A DNA stretch of 64,000 nucleotides from Leucocoprinus leucothites (lineage: Eukaryota > Basidiomycota > Agaricomycetes > Agaricales > Agaricaceae): the NCBI GenBank assembly GCA_013368445.1, contig JAACJO010000009.1, forward strand, positions 62,001 to 126,000, written 5' to 3'. The notes beneath the pieces were generated by a model. It saw only the letters and a list, made by a program, of their open reading frames with translations, was not told the origin of the DNA and did no database searches. Shown piece after piece: positions 46,248 through 58,630 of this stretch. Position 1 is the first letter of the stretch, and each line of letters begins with the position of its first letter. The translations under genes and the position numbers were made by a program.

Positions 46248-47522
46248 TCAGAATAGACCCAAACGCTTCTTTCTCTTCACCTACAAACCTTTCAGTGCAT
46301 GATGAAATAGTGCAGGAATCGGCTTACTGGCTCGCTAAGGCCATAGAACTCACGGAGATTGTGTTGGACTACAATCCCCATCGCTCTCACCTCTGCAAAA
46401 TGACCCCGGAACTCACGCAGACACAATAAATACTCCTCCTCAATCGTTCTCTCCAGCTTCTCTTTCTCCTTTTGTTCCAACCATTCGGTATCCAACTGAG
46501 CCAGGAGGGGCTCCATTATCCTCTTCTGGTCATCCTCGGCCTTCCGGAACTTTACTTGAATGCTCCTACCATACTCCGTCTTGCTGAGCTCTGCATACAG
46601 CTCAGCTAGCTCGTCCTGTAACAGTCTGACTCTGTTATCTTCCTCGTCTCGTTTTCTTTTTCTTTCCCTGATGTCATCTGCCATCATGCTCAACTTTTTT
46701 GACCTATCTTCCATCCCTGCCCCTCCACCTAATGAAGCTCTTGTGAATTCAATAATTCCATCAATGATGCGCCAAGCTTCACCGTTGTCCATCAAAAGTA
46801 GCTGGCCAAATGCCAACCCCCTCTTCACGTCCGATGTGAGTGCCTTTCGGATCCCCTGCTCCCGCCTCTGACCTGCTTTCAAGTTGATCTTCTCCCAGCC
46901 TATTGAGAGGAAAGTCACATTGTCCATCTCCACCTTCACATCCCCCTCAAAAATCTCCTTCAGGTATTTCCAGCCTTTTAGCATTCCATTTGTTAGGTGC
47001 CAATATTCAGGAATGTCATGCACCCAAATGTGGGTGCTGAATTTGACACCAGTCTTGTCCCTTCAGGCCGCTGATTAGTAGGAACATGATAGATCCTGAG
47101 CTCAATATCACCAACATCTGACTGAGAATGGGTTGAAATCCTTGCTTCTTTTCAAATACAAGGTCTGAATCTGCATTGGGCATGGAGACGAGGAGAATTT
47201 GAGCCCCTGACGTTGGGTGCCGGACTTTCTGGGGAATAAACTTCGACCAGCTCGAGCCATGTGTGGTGCCGGCGAGGAGGTTGAAGAGCTGGAGTTGATG
47301 AGTGCATAAGGGATTGGATACATATTTCACGGGCACTCACCTCTCTGCGGGGGGTGGGATACCAGGACCACAGACTGAAAAGTCGGAATCATGGGTTATC
47401 TTGCGAGATATTCTGATTATTGAAAACACATACAAGATCACAACGTCATCCTTCTGCATCATGTTTGCAACTTCATCCGCAGATTCAAGGCGTTTGCGCC
47501 TATGCTTCTCCCAGTTGGACAT
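46248..47522 (-). CDS. AIG1/GIMAP-like P-loop protein lacking Walker A, copy 3 (intact)
   Basis: Exons 47434-47522, 47341-47374, 47116-47288, 46328-47060 and 46248-46280 give an uninterrupted 353-aa frame. The P-loop position reads FLWSWYPTPRRE followed by LFNLLAGTTH; the G3-like strand reads ILLVSMPNADSD. Later come VEMDNVTFLSIGWEKINLKA, DNGEAWRIIDGIIEFTRASL, a coiled coil (LQDELAELYAELSKTEYGRS, EEYLLCLREFRGHFAEVRAM) and the tail VKRKKRLGLF. It opens the second tandem unit. The intron after exon 3 uses a GTTGGT donor where copies 1 and 4 have GTCAGT. It is likely an expressed protein given conserved splice sites despite sequence divergence; function unknown, with the AIG1-like fold as the best guess. 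Confidence 0.65.
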
Positions 47523-50460
47523 GTCAAAGGTGCTAGAGAATGTTTCTACTGTAAGGAGGGAGAGAGCTTTGGTGAAGCACCCCCGTCAAAGCTCATATAG
47601 CAATTATCCCTTACACAGGTGTTGCATCACGGATCGTGACACTTGTCGAGTCATGATTATCAATTGCTGGTTGGGATCGGTGATATCGGTGATCTCACGA
47701 GATTTGCCACACAAAAAATGAGCTTCAGCCTTCATTGCTACAAGGATACAAAGCGGCTCGCCCAACCAAAATCTGAGTATACCGGGAGAATGCCGACTGG
47801 GCCTGGGAAGCCACCAAATCAAATGATTCAGAGGCACCCATAGGGCATAAAACCCGATAGACTGTATCCAATACTGGATAAAAGGGAGTCGTCTATTGAC
47901 ATCTTCACGACATGTAAAGAGGCAATGAAGTACGAATCAGGCCATCCTAGCTTATGAATGAGATGAGGGTGATAAACGAGTAGGGCAGAGGGTGGGCCAG
48001 AATAACAATCAGACGGAAGCAATATTCGGATTAGAAGCGGGAGGCATGGCCACAATCTATTGATAGACAAGCGCCAAAAGGGGCATACCGTTGGGCACCT
48101 TGTTCGTCAAGTTAGTGATAGACAAGAGGGTACACAGGAAACGCGACGGGTCAGATGAGCCGATGGGTTGCTCCCTGCACTCAACGACCAAGAGTTCAGC
48201 AGGGTTGCATTATTTGATTAGCGAAGGCGTATAATGTGCGCAGTTCAATCAATGATCGCTGATTGTGCATGACTGATGGGCCGAGGCGTTGTAAATGCAA
48301 GGATATGGGGGACAATTGCCTCCGTCCGTGAGCAGTGGCATGGAGTATTGATCGATAATCACCCAATGCGGTAGTCCAGTCTGGAACGAACCCTCCTGCC
48401 GGCATGCTTCTACACATCCCAGAATCGTTCTCAGCCCGTATATCGAGCATGCATTAAAGCAAGAATGGGAGATGCACACACTTTCAAAAGCACCGAGTGA
48501 ACCATAAGCTGTTATATCAAGAGCCATATTGCATTCAAACACTACGTGTGAGTATATATCGATACCAGGCAAGGAGTCGAGAATCAAAGGAATGGCTACC
48601 ATGAGGAAGTCGAAAGGCGACCGGTAAGAAGAGGGAGAGACATGAGCGAGCAAGAGGCAAGGATCGGACCACAGGAGGCCTAAAAGAAGCAGGCGAGTAT
48701 GACCAACTCGATTGCGACGTAGTGCCGTATACCGTCACGATGAATGTCTGCATCACAATGAGCCTCGATCCAACGAGGTAGCATATATTCACAACCCGCA
48801 GTACTGATGTACCCATCCAAGGCACCTGGTGAACTCGTCATTGTGCTGGATCACGGAACCCTTCGACCTGGACGGCTGAGCTGTATGCTTCCATTACTAG
48901 TGATAGGTGGAGAGTGATGATGTATTCGGGGTGATATTGCATGTCGTGGTAGGTAAGATTGGCGCTCATCGGCTTGAGAACGATGCTCCTCTCACAGAGG
49001 GTGTGGCCGACGAGAGTAAGGAACAGTATGGCGGGGGGGATGGTGTGATTAGTAGAGGTACTGCCGTTGGGGAGGGGATGAGAGAGTGGAGGTGAGTCCG
49101 TTGATAGCCAGCAGAATGAACGACGTTGGACGCGCAGACAATAACAGTGGGATTGGATCTGGGTAAAAAGAACGTAAGGTAAAAATTAGACGCGGACTTG
49201 AGGAACGCGATTGAAAAGAACCTACCATGAAGCCCCAGTGCCGCCCCGAACATCCCATAACGCGCCTGTCTGAACAAGGGCATGCATGTGGGTTTGGCTA
49301 GAACAGCCCCGGAGAGCCTGCTTGGTGGTGGTGCAACGGTCTCAAAGCGAGCAACGATAGTTTTGATAAGAAGCACAGGAGGTAGCTCAATTGAAAATGA
49401 GATCGGTAATGCGTCCTGCAGGCTGCCACGCGATGTATCATTAACATGGCTATCATACTCCGTAGGTACATTGTTAGCCAAGCGTGCAGCTGTTCCTGGA
49501 CCAAGAGAAGATATACGACCGTAAAATTGACCACCCACGAGTCAGCGCGGAGAAAATTCGCGCGAAGGACGCGTGAGGAGCACAAGGGAGTCTGGGTGGC
49601 AGCTACAGAGATTTCATGGCCCACGTCGAGTGAGACTGTTAGCGCTCAGCGGGGCTCAAGAGCTTGATCAGTTCAAACTCCGCCGACTCACATCCTCGTG
49701 CAATTCAGTGCCCCAGTGCCCCCTCCACCAACTCCAATGGGCAAAGGTACGTCCGAATCCTACCTGGCGCACAGAAATGATCCTTGTTCTGGATGCCTTT
49801 TCATCGTTCGTCTCTAGGTACTTTATCACGTCGGTCGACAGTACCAACCTCCGCGCTCAATTGTGCGAAGAGACTAACCACAGTCCGGAATGGATAATGG
49901 CATCCGCACAGGATGGGGGCACAGGGTATTCAGGTGCGTGTGTATGTCCCTCTCTCTAATTCCAGAGGCAGATATAATTTTGACCCATAGCTAAACGACA
50001 CCTGAGTCCGCTCATGCTAACTCTGTTCAGGTCCCTGGCTTGCCATCAGGATCCTGGGTGTCTTTGGGAAGGTTCAGCTTCAAATCATCTCGATAGGTTT
50101 CCGGATACCCATATGATCTGTCCACATCATCGACGAACTCAAAAATTGAATCGGAATGCGAGGCATGAGAGGGGGAAGCTCCATAGGGTGCTAATGGCAA
50201 ACCTCCGGCAGCAATACGAACCTGGATAATCATTCAACGCGTTGGGACAGCTCTCGCTCTGTATTGAGGGTGCGCTGCGAGGCAGTAGTCTTGTCGTACG
50301 GCCACTCATCTTTGAGAGCAAACCATGCCCCTAGTTCTGACCATACCACCGCCAAATCCCAGTACCATCGCTTCGAGTTGTGAGTACACACAGCCAAAGT
50401 TTTATCTCCCATGAACTTACTCGTCACCTTTCCCTCCTGAACCCAAGATTACAGCGAGCG
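47523..50460. repeat. Blocks G and H, second copy
   Basis: Homologous to 39.56-42.55 kb but with a normal CpG content. Minus-strand remnants are better kept here: GAWFALKDEWPYDKTTASQ and EFVDDVDRSYGYPETYRDDL near 50,040-50,330, which may be the cytosolic tail of an unidentified membrane protein. No complete gene model could be built. Confidence 0.5.
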
Positions 50461-50745
50461 TCGGTCTTCGAAGACATTCTCTTGAATTCAGTGCACGTTT
50501 TAGTTGTAAAGGAAGAGGACTTGTTGAATAAGAGTATCTAGAAGGTATTTGTAGAGTGGTCGAGATTGTATCATGTGGTGGGTAGGGGTGGATGGTGGGT
50601 CATTGAGAAAATTACGGGGTTTGCGCAGACGGGGGTGAAGGGACTGCCGTATGCCAGGCACTAAGTAATTGGACGCAGCGGATACTTGTATCATAATACG
50701 TGGTGTATTTTGGCGGAGAAGAAAAGGGAAATATATTGTTCAAGT
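50461..50745 (+). pseudogene. PBP gene 3'-exon fragment, copy A3
   Basis: Same 3'-exon fragment as at 42.55 kb, matching the end of the PBP gene at 32.46 kb, broken by indels. It runs directly into the target-site duplication of the hAT element. Confidence 0.55.
50738..50745. repeat. Left 8-bp target-site duplication (GTTCAAGT)
   Basis: Identical octamer at both ends of the hAT element. Removing the element and one copy restores the sequence seen at 42.84-42.87 kb. Confidence 0.9.
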
Positions 50746-53700
50746 CAGTGTTGGCTAAGTCATTGACCAGTCGGCGTAGTCAAGTGTCAGTCAATGCCAG
50801 TCATCGGACTGGTCAATTGACTGATGCTGGTAGCGACCATTCCCCATTTAGGATGTTTTGATAAACCAAACAAAAGAGCTTTTGATAACGACAACACGCA
50901 TGATCAATATACTTCAGAAATAACTAAGTAATTGCATAGGAAAATAATATGAAGTCCATTCGTTGTATTTCTTTCGGAGTACATGAAACGAAATGTAAAG
51001 AAGTTGTTTTACACCGAAAAATGTCAGTTTATGTGTACAGAGACACCGAATTCTATATTATCCCATTTGATTCATTTACCCTATAAGAACTTGCTCCGTC
51101 GTCTCATCCAAGGCAACATGGGCATCGTCATGTGTCTGAGGGCCTATCCCACCATTCAAGATATCGTATAGGGCTAATTCGGCGCTCGAAGACTGCTCAG
51201 CACCTTCAGAGACGGCCTTCATCCATGTAGTGTTGTCAAAATCAAATAAATCAGATATTGGAATCAGCGGAAGCCGGACACTTGGATTGGGTGGAGGCGG
51301 CTGTGCCAGGCTGGATGCAGTTTGCTGCGCTCGAGTATCCTGTGATGGAAATACGGGGAAATTGTCAGAATTGTCGGACTGAGCCAGGGTTTGATAATCA
51401 GAGATGACAGCACGAAAGTCGGATTGTTCAGGCTCAGCTATATCAGCGGACATGTCCTCCATGTTTGTATCAGAGTTGGTATTGATGATGGAGACAGGTA
51501 ATTGAGTTGGAGGAAGGTTGGCGGAAGGTGGATGAAGAGGTGCGAGTGGTCCATCAGCTGAAGGAGGGACCTGATCTCGAAACCGGTTTGTCAGCCGTTC
51601 CCTGGCAGCCTTTACTCGAAGGTGCTCATCACGAATATTCAGACCGAGTTCAGAAAGGTTGGTGAGGGTGTTGTTTCCAAGGCGATTTCGGAGCTTTGTG
51701 AGGGTGTTTCCAAAATGACTGAAGAGACGTTCACACGAAGCGGAGTTCGCATTAATGGAGAGCACGCGACGAGCAAAGGTGAAAAAGACTGGCTCCGGGG
51801 CCCCATGGACTTGAAAATGTTGAAAAATATTCAATGGATTGGGTGTGCGTTTCTGTAAGTAATAAAGGTTAGACATCTGTGTAGACAACACTCCATGTGA
51901 TAGAAATATGAACCTCACTCGCAGCATAATCAATTTCGAGTTCAATCATATCTGGTAGAGTTGCGAAATTGTTTCTTTGCTCCAAATAATTCATAATGTC
52001 CATAGAAAATGCAACCGGGGGGTCAGCATTGAAGAACCTCCGATATAGATGCTTCATGAGGCCAAGAGCCTTGGCTGGGTGAAGTCCGGCAGTTTCAGAA
52101 AAGGGAATGAGTTGATAAAGGGGGTTTAGGATGAGACTTGCAATGAATGGCTCCTGATCAGCCTTAGACCATCGAAGTTCAAGACTCTTGATAATTTCCG
52201 TGCAAGCCGTCTGATCCTCAGCATAAGTTTCCATCATGTTAGTATTGGTGTGCACCAGATAGCCGAAGGTGAGGAGGACTGTGTCCAGGTGACAGAATGC
52301 AGCCTGAACAGCACCAGCAGCAGCACCAAGAGGTCTGAGATGACGAGTAACACTTGAAGTAAAAATGAGAAAATAATCTATAAAAGGAGAACAAAAGCAT
52401 ACATTTGAAGATTAAGCCAGAAGATAGGATTCCGAATGATGTTAATCATGCTTATCGCCTTTTCCTTACTCTTCCCACTACCAGTAACAAATAGGCGGTC
52501 AGCATCTGCTTTTCCCATCTCTGTGGCAACTACAGCAGTCAGAACACCTTCAGTATCCAAAAGACGTTCATAGGCACGGAGGTGTGCAGTCCAACGGGTT
52601 AGGACTGGCCTAATGATAGTGGTAGGTCGCTTGTTTTGTCGTATCTGCTCTTCCTGAATTAATCCAAGAAGCATAGTCTTACTCCGAATCCATGTGATGA
52701 GACTTTTGGCCATGTCTGTGTACTCAAGGAAATCACAGCCACGCTTGAAGTAGTCACTGACCACTAGATTAATCTGTAACTAATAGATTAACAGTAATTA
52801 ACTTGAGGCTTGGAGATGGCACACCTGATGTGCATAACAATCTAAGACAACCACACTTGGATACTTCTTCACAAACTCACGTCGAGCTTTGCGAGTCTCA
52901 CCAGATGCATCAGTCACAATGGCAACAATTGTGACGTTCCATTCCTTTTCTACTTCATGGTACACCTTCTCAAGAAGCTCAAGAAACTTCTCAGCTGTCT
53001 TGCGCTGAGTTGTTTCATCAGCAACCTTGACTGTAAATAACTATTGAATAGGTGACATTAGTTCAGGTGCTGGATCAAAGATCAGAAGCTCGGAAATTAG
53101 AATGTACCTGTGTAAGCACAGTTATCATGAATGCAATAAGATGATGATAATTTCCACCAGTCCATCCATCTGCCTGGAGTGTAGCAAAACCACCATCCAC
53201 TGACCGCTTGTTCACTGTATGCAGATGACCGACAAGATCAGGAATGATGCAATTAGTCAGAACCTTCCGTGACGGTACTCGAGCAGCTGGTGCAAGCTCC
53301 TCAATCAATAGAATGAGCTCCAGATTTTCAACCCAAGACAGTGGTAACCCAGCAGCAACAGTGAGTCGGGCCAACCAGTACTCAAATGCCTGCTGCCTTT
53401 CTGTAGACCAGTTGAGATATTGCAGTGGGCCTCCTGGATCATGAAGCATTGTAGCAGGAGAATTCTGGCGATTCAGTGCTTGTGCGACTAAAATTGAATG
53501 ACTACCAGCAGGAGGAGCATGATGAAAACCAACAAGACGTGGTGTTGAGGTACCAGACTGAGGTAGCTGGCTGGATTGTTGTTCTGAGGGTGATCTAAAA
53601 AGGAGAGGGCTAAGAGTGTTGGTTGGAGTCAATGAAGCTGATGTGATTAGAGGTGTTGGTACTGCGAATGGTGTTGTAGCTGGGATGGATAAATTCGAAG

Positions 53701-55155
53701 TTGAAGAGCCTGAGGGTGGTAGCCCATGAGACTGAGGGTGTGACTGAGAAGGGGTGGAAGAGCTGGTAGGTGAATAGAAAGGAACAGGAGGCATCCGGAA
53801 TTGTTGAAGGGCTGATTGAGTCAATGCCTGCTGAAGAGTCTTTCCAACCCGGCGTGCACGAATTGGAGATGCCATTGAATTCTTGGCAGTAGACTTATTA
53901 GCTGAAGGAGAGTAGAAAGCATCACAACGGGTCTGAAAGTCTTGCAGCTCACAGTCAGCCAAGTGATTGAGTAGGGTTGAGGTGGCGGATCGACACCACC
54001 CTCGTACCCCAGCTTTATTTCCCTCAGCTCTAGTTGCCCAAACTAAAATATATGTAAATACTGTAAGCTTGTATTGTCATATGGAACAAAGAATGCTTAC
54101 GGTACAATTCTATTCCTGTTTGTGTTTGAGGAATATTGAGTACAATACCCTGTGTGAGAGCATTGGAGTGCTCTTCTCGGATCTCCTCAACATGCTTATC
54201 AAAGCAATGTTTGCAGTAGACTTTCCACTTATCACCAATGCGAGCACTTGGTGAACCATGTTGACATCTGGGGTGATCATAAAAGCAATTATTCCACCAG
54301 GAAGACTGAAGTGTCCTCCGTGAAACAGATAGAGATGATGGGTGGGTAGCAGTGGCCCCAAAAAAGAAGAGTTGATGTTCAAGCTGCCAGGAAGCATTGT
54401 CTGACAACTTAGGTGAGATGGGTGCTTCTTATTATTCTACAACATAAAAGCACCTTTTATATGAACACAGTCGCCAACTCATTTGTTTACTTGGTATTAT
54501 AAAACTCTAGCCATGCTGCTACAAATGAACTCGTGCTCACAAGTTAAGAATAGCAACCTATCATCATATGTGATAAGTAACGAGTAAGCACCGACAATAC
54601 ATGAGAGATAGGCTTCATTCAATAGACTGAAGTCTCGAGACATAGAGTACCACCTGCTCATCAGGCCAACAGAAGTTGGGTGCATGCTTACTATGCTCAG
54701 CACTTGGCAGTATCATATGGTAGACTAAATCTCGTGGTGTTGAAGCAGGTGAGTTTCACTGAAAACACTCGTTCTGCTGACTTCAGAGAGTGCTTCTGCC
54801 AGCTGGAGGTGGCTGCTGTGATTATTCTTACTGTTCAATGTCGAGCTTATCCATCTGCTGAATGTCATTCTTAGGTATGTCCCTCGTGAACTCGGTAGAA
54901 TTATATCATTTGGGGGCAGAGGTAAGGTTCTCCCACCCAAACCGCGGTGTATTTTCGCAATATCTACCTCATTACCATCGATGCCGAGCTTTACATTGTG
55001 TCGGAGTGTCAGCTAGGTACGTCCCTAATCTTAGTGTTAACCATTTCTAGCTAGTTGATCTGGGCATCGGTCATTGACCAGTCGTTGCTGATGTGACTTG
55101 GTCAGCTTGACTGGAACTGTGACCGATGACTGTCGCTTGACTGGAGCCAACACTG
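50746..55155. mobile_element. Complete hAT-superfamily DNA transposon, 4,410 bp
   Basis: The termini are perfect 11-bp inverted repeats (CAGTGTTGGCT at 50,746; AGCCAACACTG ending 55,155), extending imperfectly inward. Both ends are rich in CCAGTC/GACTGG subterminal motifs, typical of hAT transposase binding sites. The flanks carry an 8-bp target-site duplication, the hAT hallmark. The element encodes one minus-strand transposase. It interrupts the second tandem unit between the PBP fragment and block B, so it inserted after the duplication. Confidence 0.92.
51076..54407 (-). CDS. hAT transposase, apparently intact
   Basis: Six exons stay in frame: 54101-54407, 53108-54042, 52825-53040, 52403-52773, 51914-52352 and 51076-51852, about 1,014 aa. 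A BED-like zinc finger leads (VYCKHCFDKH, then RGWCRSATSTLLNHLADC). After a Ser/Pro/Thr linker comes the RNase H-like core: LQADGWTGGNYHHLIAFMIT, AIVTDASGETRKAR, CYAHQINLVVSDYF and TRWTAHLRAYERLL. The C-terminus carries the dimerisation domain SINANSASCERLFSHFGNTL. The Asp, Asp and Glu expected for catalysis are in DGWT, TDAS and CERLF. The annotated 5' limit is a non-ATG codon; the true start must lie in an upstream exon that I could not place. There are no stops or frameshifts elsewhere, so the element may be autonomous. Confidence 0.85.
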
Positions 55156-55163
55156 GTTCAAGT
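55156..55163. repeat. Right 8-bp target-site duplication (GTTCAAGT)
   Basis: Second copy of the octamer flanking the hAT element. Confidence 0.9.
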
Positions 55164-57030
55164 GGATATTCGGTTGTGATATAGTGGCAAGGCAGCAGAA
55201 GAGTAATGAGGACAAATGTAGCAGTAAGGTAGCACCACTAGATCCCCGATCCTAGTTTTTTCTCTCCTTTCACGGACCAGGGCTCTGCTCATCGATGAAG
55301 CGCCGTTCTAGTCAACTTTATCATCATTCTTTAAGTTCGCAGTGATTGGACCAACACTCCCGTTCTCGTGAGCACGTCTCGTTGATGCTACCTGCGTCGG
55401 ATAACTGGAAGATCCTCCTGAAGGCGCTGAAGGTTGGGTGGGCGAGGGTTCCAAGTCTCCTTCCATGGGTATCTCAGTACCTGTGCTGGGAATGCTCTAT
55501 CTCTCGTCTCCACCGCCAATAAAAACGATCAGTGAATGTTAGCCAAAATCGTAGACAATACCTACCCCATACATCGATTAACCTCCCCCCCAGTCTTTTT
55601 GACCTACACTCATTCCGGCGAAGTCTGCGCAGACCCAGTGAATGTTGAATCCCATAACCAGGGGTAGCAGAGCAGGAATGCCACTGAAATGATATCGTCA
55701 ACCAGATCCTGATCCGGGGTCTTCCTCTTGTTCTGGGAACTAAAGTCATAGAATCGCTGTTTTTGTTGGCTTTGCCGTCAGCCTTGTTGATCGCAGTGGA
55801 CAGACCAATGCTTCTGTTCTTGCGAGCGTGTTATTTCGCGCCACATGCGTTGGATTATGAAAGAGTCCGGAAGGAGCTGAACGTTCAACGGGTGCAGATT
55901 ATAAGTCTTCTTCCATGGGTACGGTCGTTCTTGTTTGGGGAATGGCAAGGGACGGCTCAGAGACTGTATGTTTTTCGAGTTTCCAGTAATGTGGCACTAG
56001 TGCTCTCAAGAGAGTGAACGGGGTTGGTTGACATAACTTGGTATTTGTTGCCACCATCGCGCGGGCAGCGTCTTCGGGTATCGTGCCCCAAGCACCATAG
56101 CTCTATAAATGATCTCATCGTCAGCTATGCGGTCAAAGCACCAGGTAAAGATTAACGAAAAAAATTCAACGTCTTGGGCATGCACCCGAAGCGGCACCAC
56201 CACTCAACAACAAGCCCCTCCCCTTTGTCACCCTCGCTAACTCTCTCAAAGCAACCCGCCAGCTCCTCTTTGCACTCACGACACCCTCGACGGCTCCGGT
56301 ATTCATCAGCATGGAATCACAGCCGTAGCCAAAAGCAAAAAAGCGTAGGCGCAGCTGGTTTGAATATGGAGAGCCGTTCGCGATCGCTGTTCAAACCAGA
56401 GTGCATTGTCATACGCAAGGCCAGGTGAGGAAGAGCTAGTAGGTGAGCGATCTTGGGTGTGGCTGAGAATGGGCTGGAGAGATGAGGGGGAATGTAGCAT
56501 GTGCTATTAGGATGAGAGCGACAATATCACAGGCACCAAAAAAGAAAAACCCCGGCACTGCCTAGAGCAGGGCCTCGGTACCAGTTGTAATGAATTTAGA
56601 GGGAATCGCGGGGATGGCGTACCGATTCAAGGCCTTTCACCTTCCTCATCTGGACGATACTCCATCTATTCAGATGCGGGGCACCATAACGTCGCCAGTT
56701 GTAGAAAGAAAATATCGAGGCTATTGGTGTGTGCCTTTTCTGCAGAATTTGGGCGAGTCCAAATGACGGTGTATCCGACTACGCCGAGTCAGAAACTGGG
56801 AGCTACGCTGTTTGGATGGGAACAGGCTATATGCAGGGGAAACAAATGTGAGAACAAGCTGAACCAGAAGGAATACAACCCCTCTCTGATTCTTCTTGAT
56901 GGGCGGACGGTCGGAGGGGCAACTTGAAGCTGAGACCACGTGGGATCAATTCTATCAGGTTTTATTTACGCTTGCTTGGCTGACCTTCTGATGCGAGCTC
57001 ACACAAAACAAGCCCAGCGAGCTTAGATGC
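55164..57030. repeat. Blocks B, C and D, third copy
   Basis: Directly continues the unit interrupted by the hAT element and matches 42.85-44.64 kb. Short minus-strand coding remnants only. Confidence 0.5.
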
Positions 57031-58630
57031 CATTTGAAAACGACCTCGATCATATACCTGAAAATCCGCTACACAGACCCAGAGCATTGACATGGGTGCG
57101 ATACTACCTACCACATAGAACGTTCACATATATGGCCTAAGATGCCATAGCCTTCTCTTTCACCTGGTGCGCTCCTATATTATGCTATTCGTCATGGAGA
57201 GATATAAACAATTGACCCCCGAAACCAGCAGGACCCCATCCCCACAATATACCAGAAGCACGGATTTGTCTCTCTTATCGGTCCCCATGACTACCCCAGA
57301 GCAGCTCCCAATGTCATTCTGCGAAACTCTAAGTACGTCCAAGGTTATCATAAGCTTTTACCCCTCTGGCTGGTTTCAGCTTACCCTGCCACGTTTCTTG
57401 TTGTATATTAGGACTTCAGCTATACCATCCACGTCGCGCAGGCCCTGTCCAGCACCTCCCCCGCCACTCGCTGAACTTTGATGAAGTTTCTGAATATTGA
57501 AACAAGCATGTCGCCATTGAACTTTCTGGTGCGTGCCAGTAATCTCCTACATCTAGCCGTTGGCTCACCTTCCTTTCAGCATATATTGCCCACTCTATTT
57601 CCGGCGACTAATTATCTAGCCTTCCGCCCCGTCCCTCTTTTCAAAAGCTCCCAGGTCCCTCGTCGGAATCTTCATCTTCACCGGTCTCGTACCATCATAT
57701 CTGCAAGACTGGTATCCCTCAGCGCGAACGGATGAAGAAATATGGCGCTATTACGTTGTCGGCCAAGTAGGAGTAGAGTGACTGATGTTTATGGAGCCGA
57801 AGTAGTATACCATGATTTGGTGAAACATTGGCTTCAATATCCTCAAGTAAGTCTATTTCATCTCTCGTACTCCCATGAGATTCTGACAAGCATTTCTTGT
57901 AGGTAGCTTACCTCTACCATACTCTCCGAATGGTGACGGGATATAGGTTGTTAATTGTCATTGGGGGCCAGCACAAGCAGACGAGAAAAACGATGGCATC
58001 CCAAATCTCATGGCCCGTAAGTGTTCTTACCATTTTACAATTCTCGATACGGTGTCACTCACTGCGGTTACCATGAATAGGCCGGGTATTTCTCATATGG
58101 GGTTTGATGAGCTGTTTTCGACCTGATTCAACCGTAGACACAACCGGTGGAATAACATTGCACGTCGGGACAGTTCGGGTCTGAGTGTAGATTGATCACC
58201 TCCGGGGTAGTTCTGTATCGTCGAGCTGTAATTCCGAGTAACACGAATGTGTTGGGTTTTTGGTCCCCTACCATTCTCTCGATTGTTACCGATGTAACAT
58301 TAAGCATCGAGGGCTTGCACAACTCCCTTGGGTCGGTTTTTGTATTGATTACAACTCTATTTACTCAAGGATAATCTGTTGGTCATCATTTATCAATCCA
58401 CTATGCGCGTAGACGCGCTAGGTAAACATTCGCAGTGTCTGTTAAATGCGTACTAATGGTGCCCTCCCACCGCCGCCGAGTCTGCCGTTATGTACATAGC
58501 TGTAGCCCCGGTTTGTCCGGGATCGTTTGTATTTGTAGGGAAAGACAAGAAAATCGAAAGCACTAGGATACAGGCATGTAAAAGAAACAGTTGAGATGAT
58601 GTAGTTCACAATCCATGAGCACCCGAGCTA
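57031..58630. repeat. Block E, third copy
   Basis: Matches 33.96-35.58 and 44.64-46.25 kb. The plus-strand frame seen in the first copy is broken here, with a TAA near 57,206. Confidence 0.5.
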
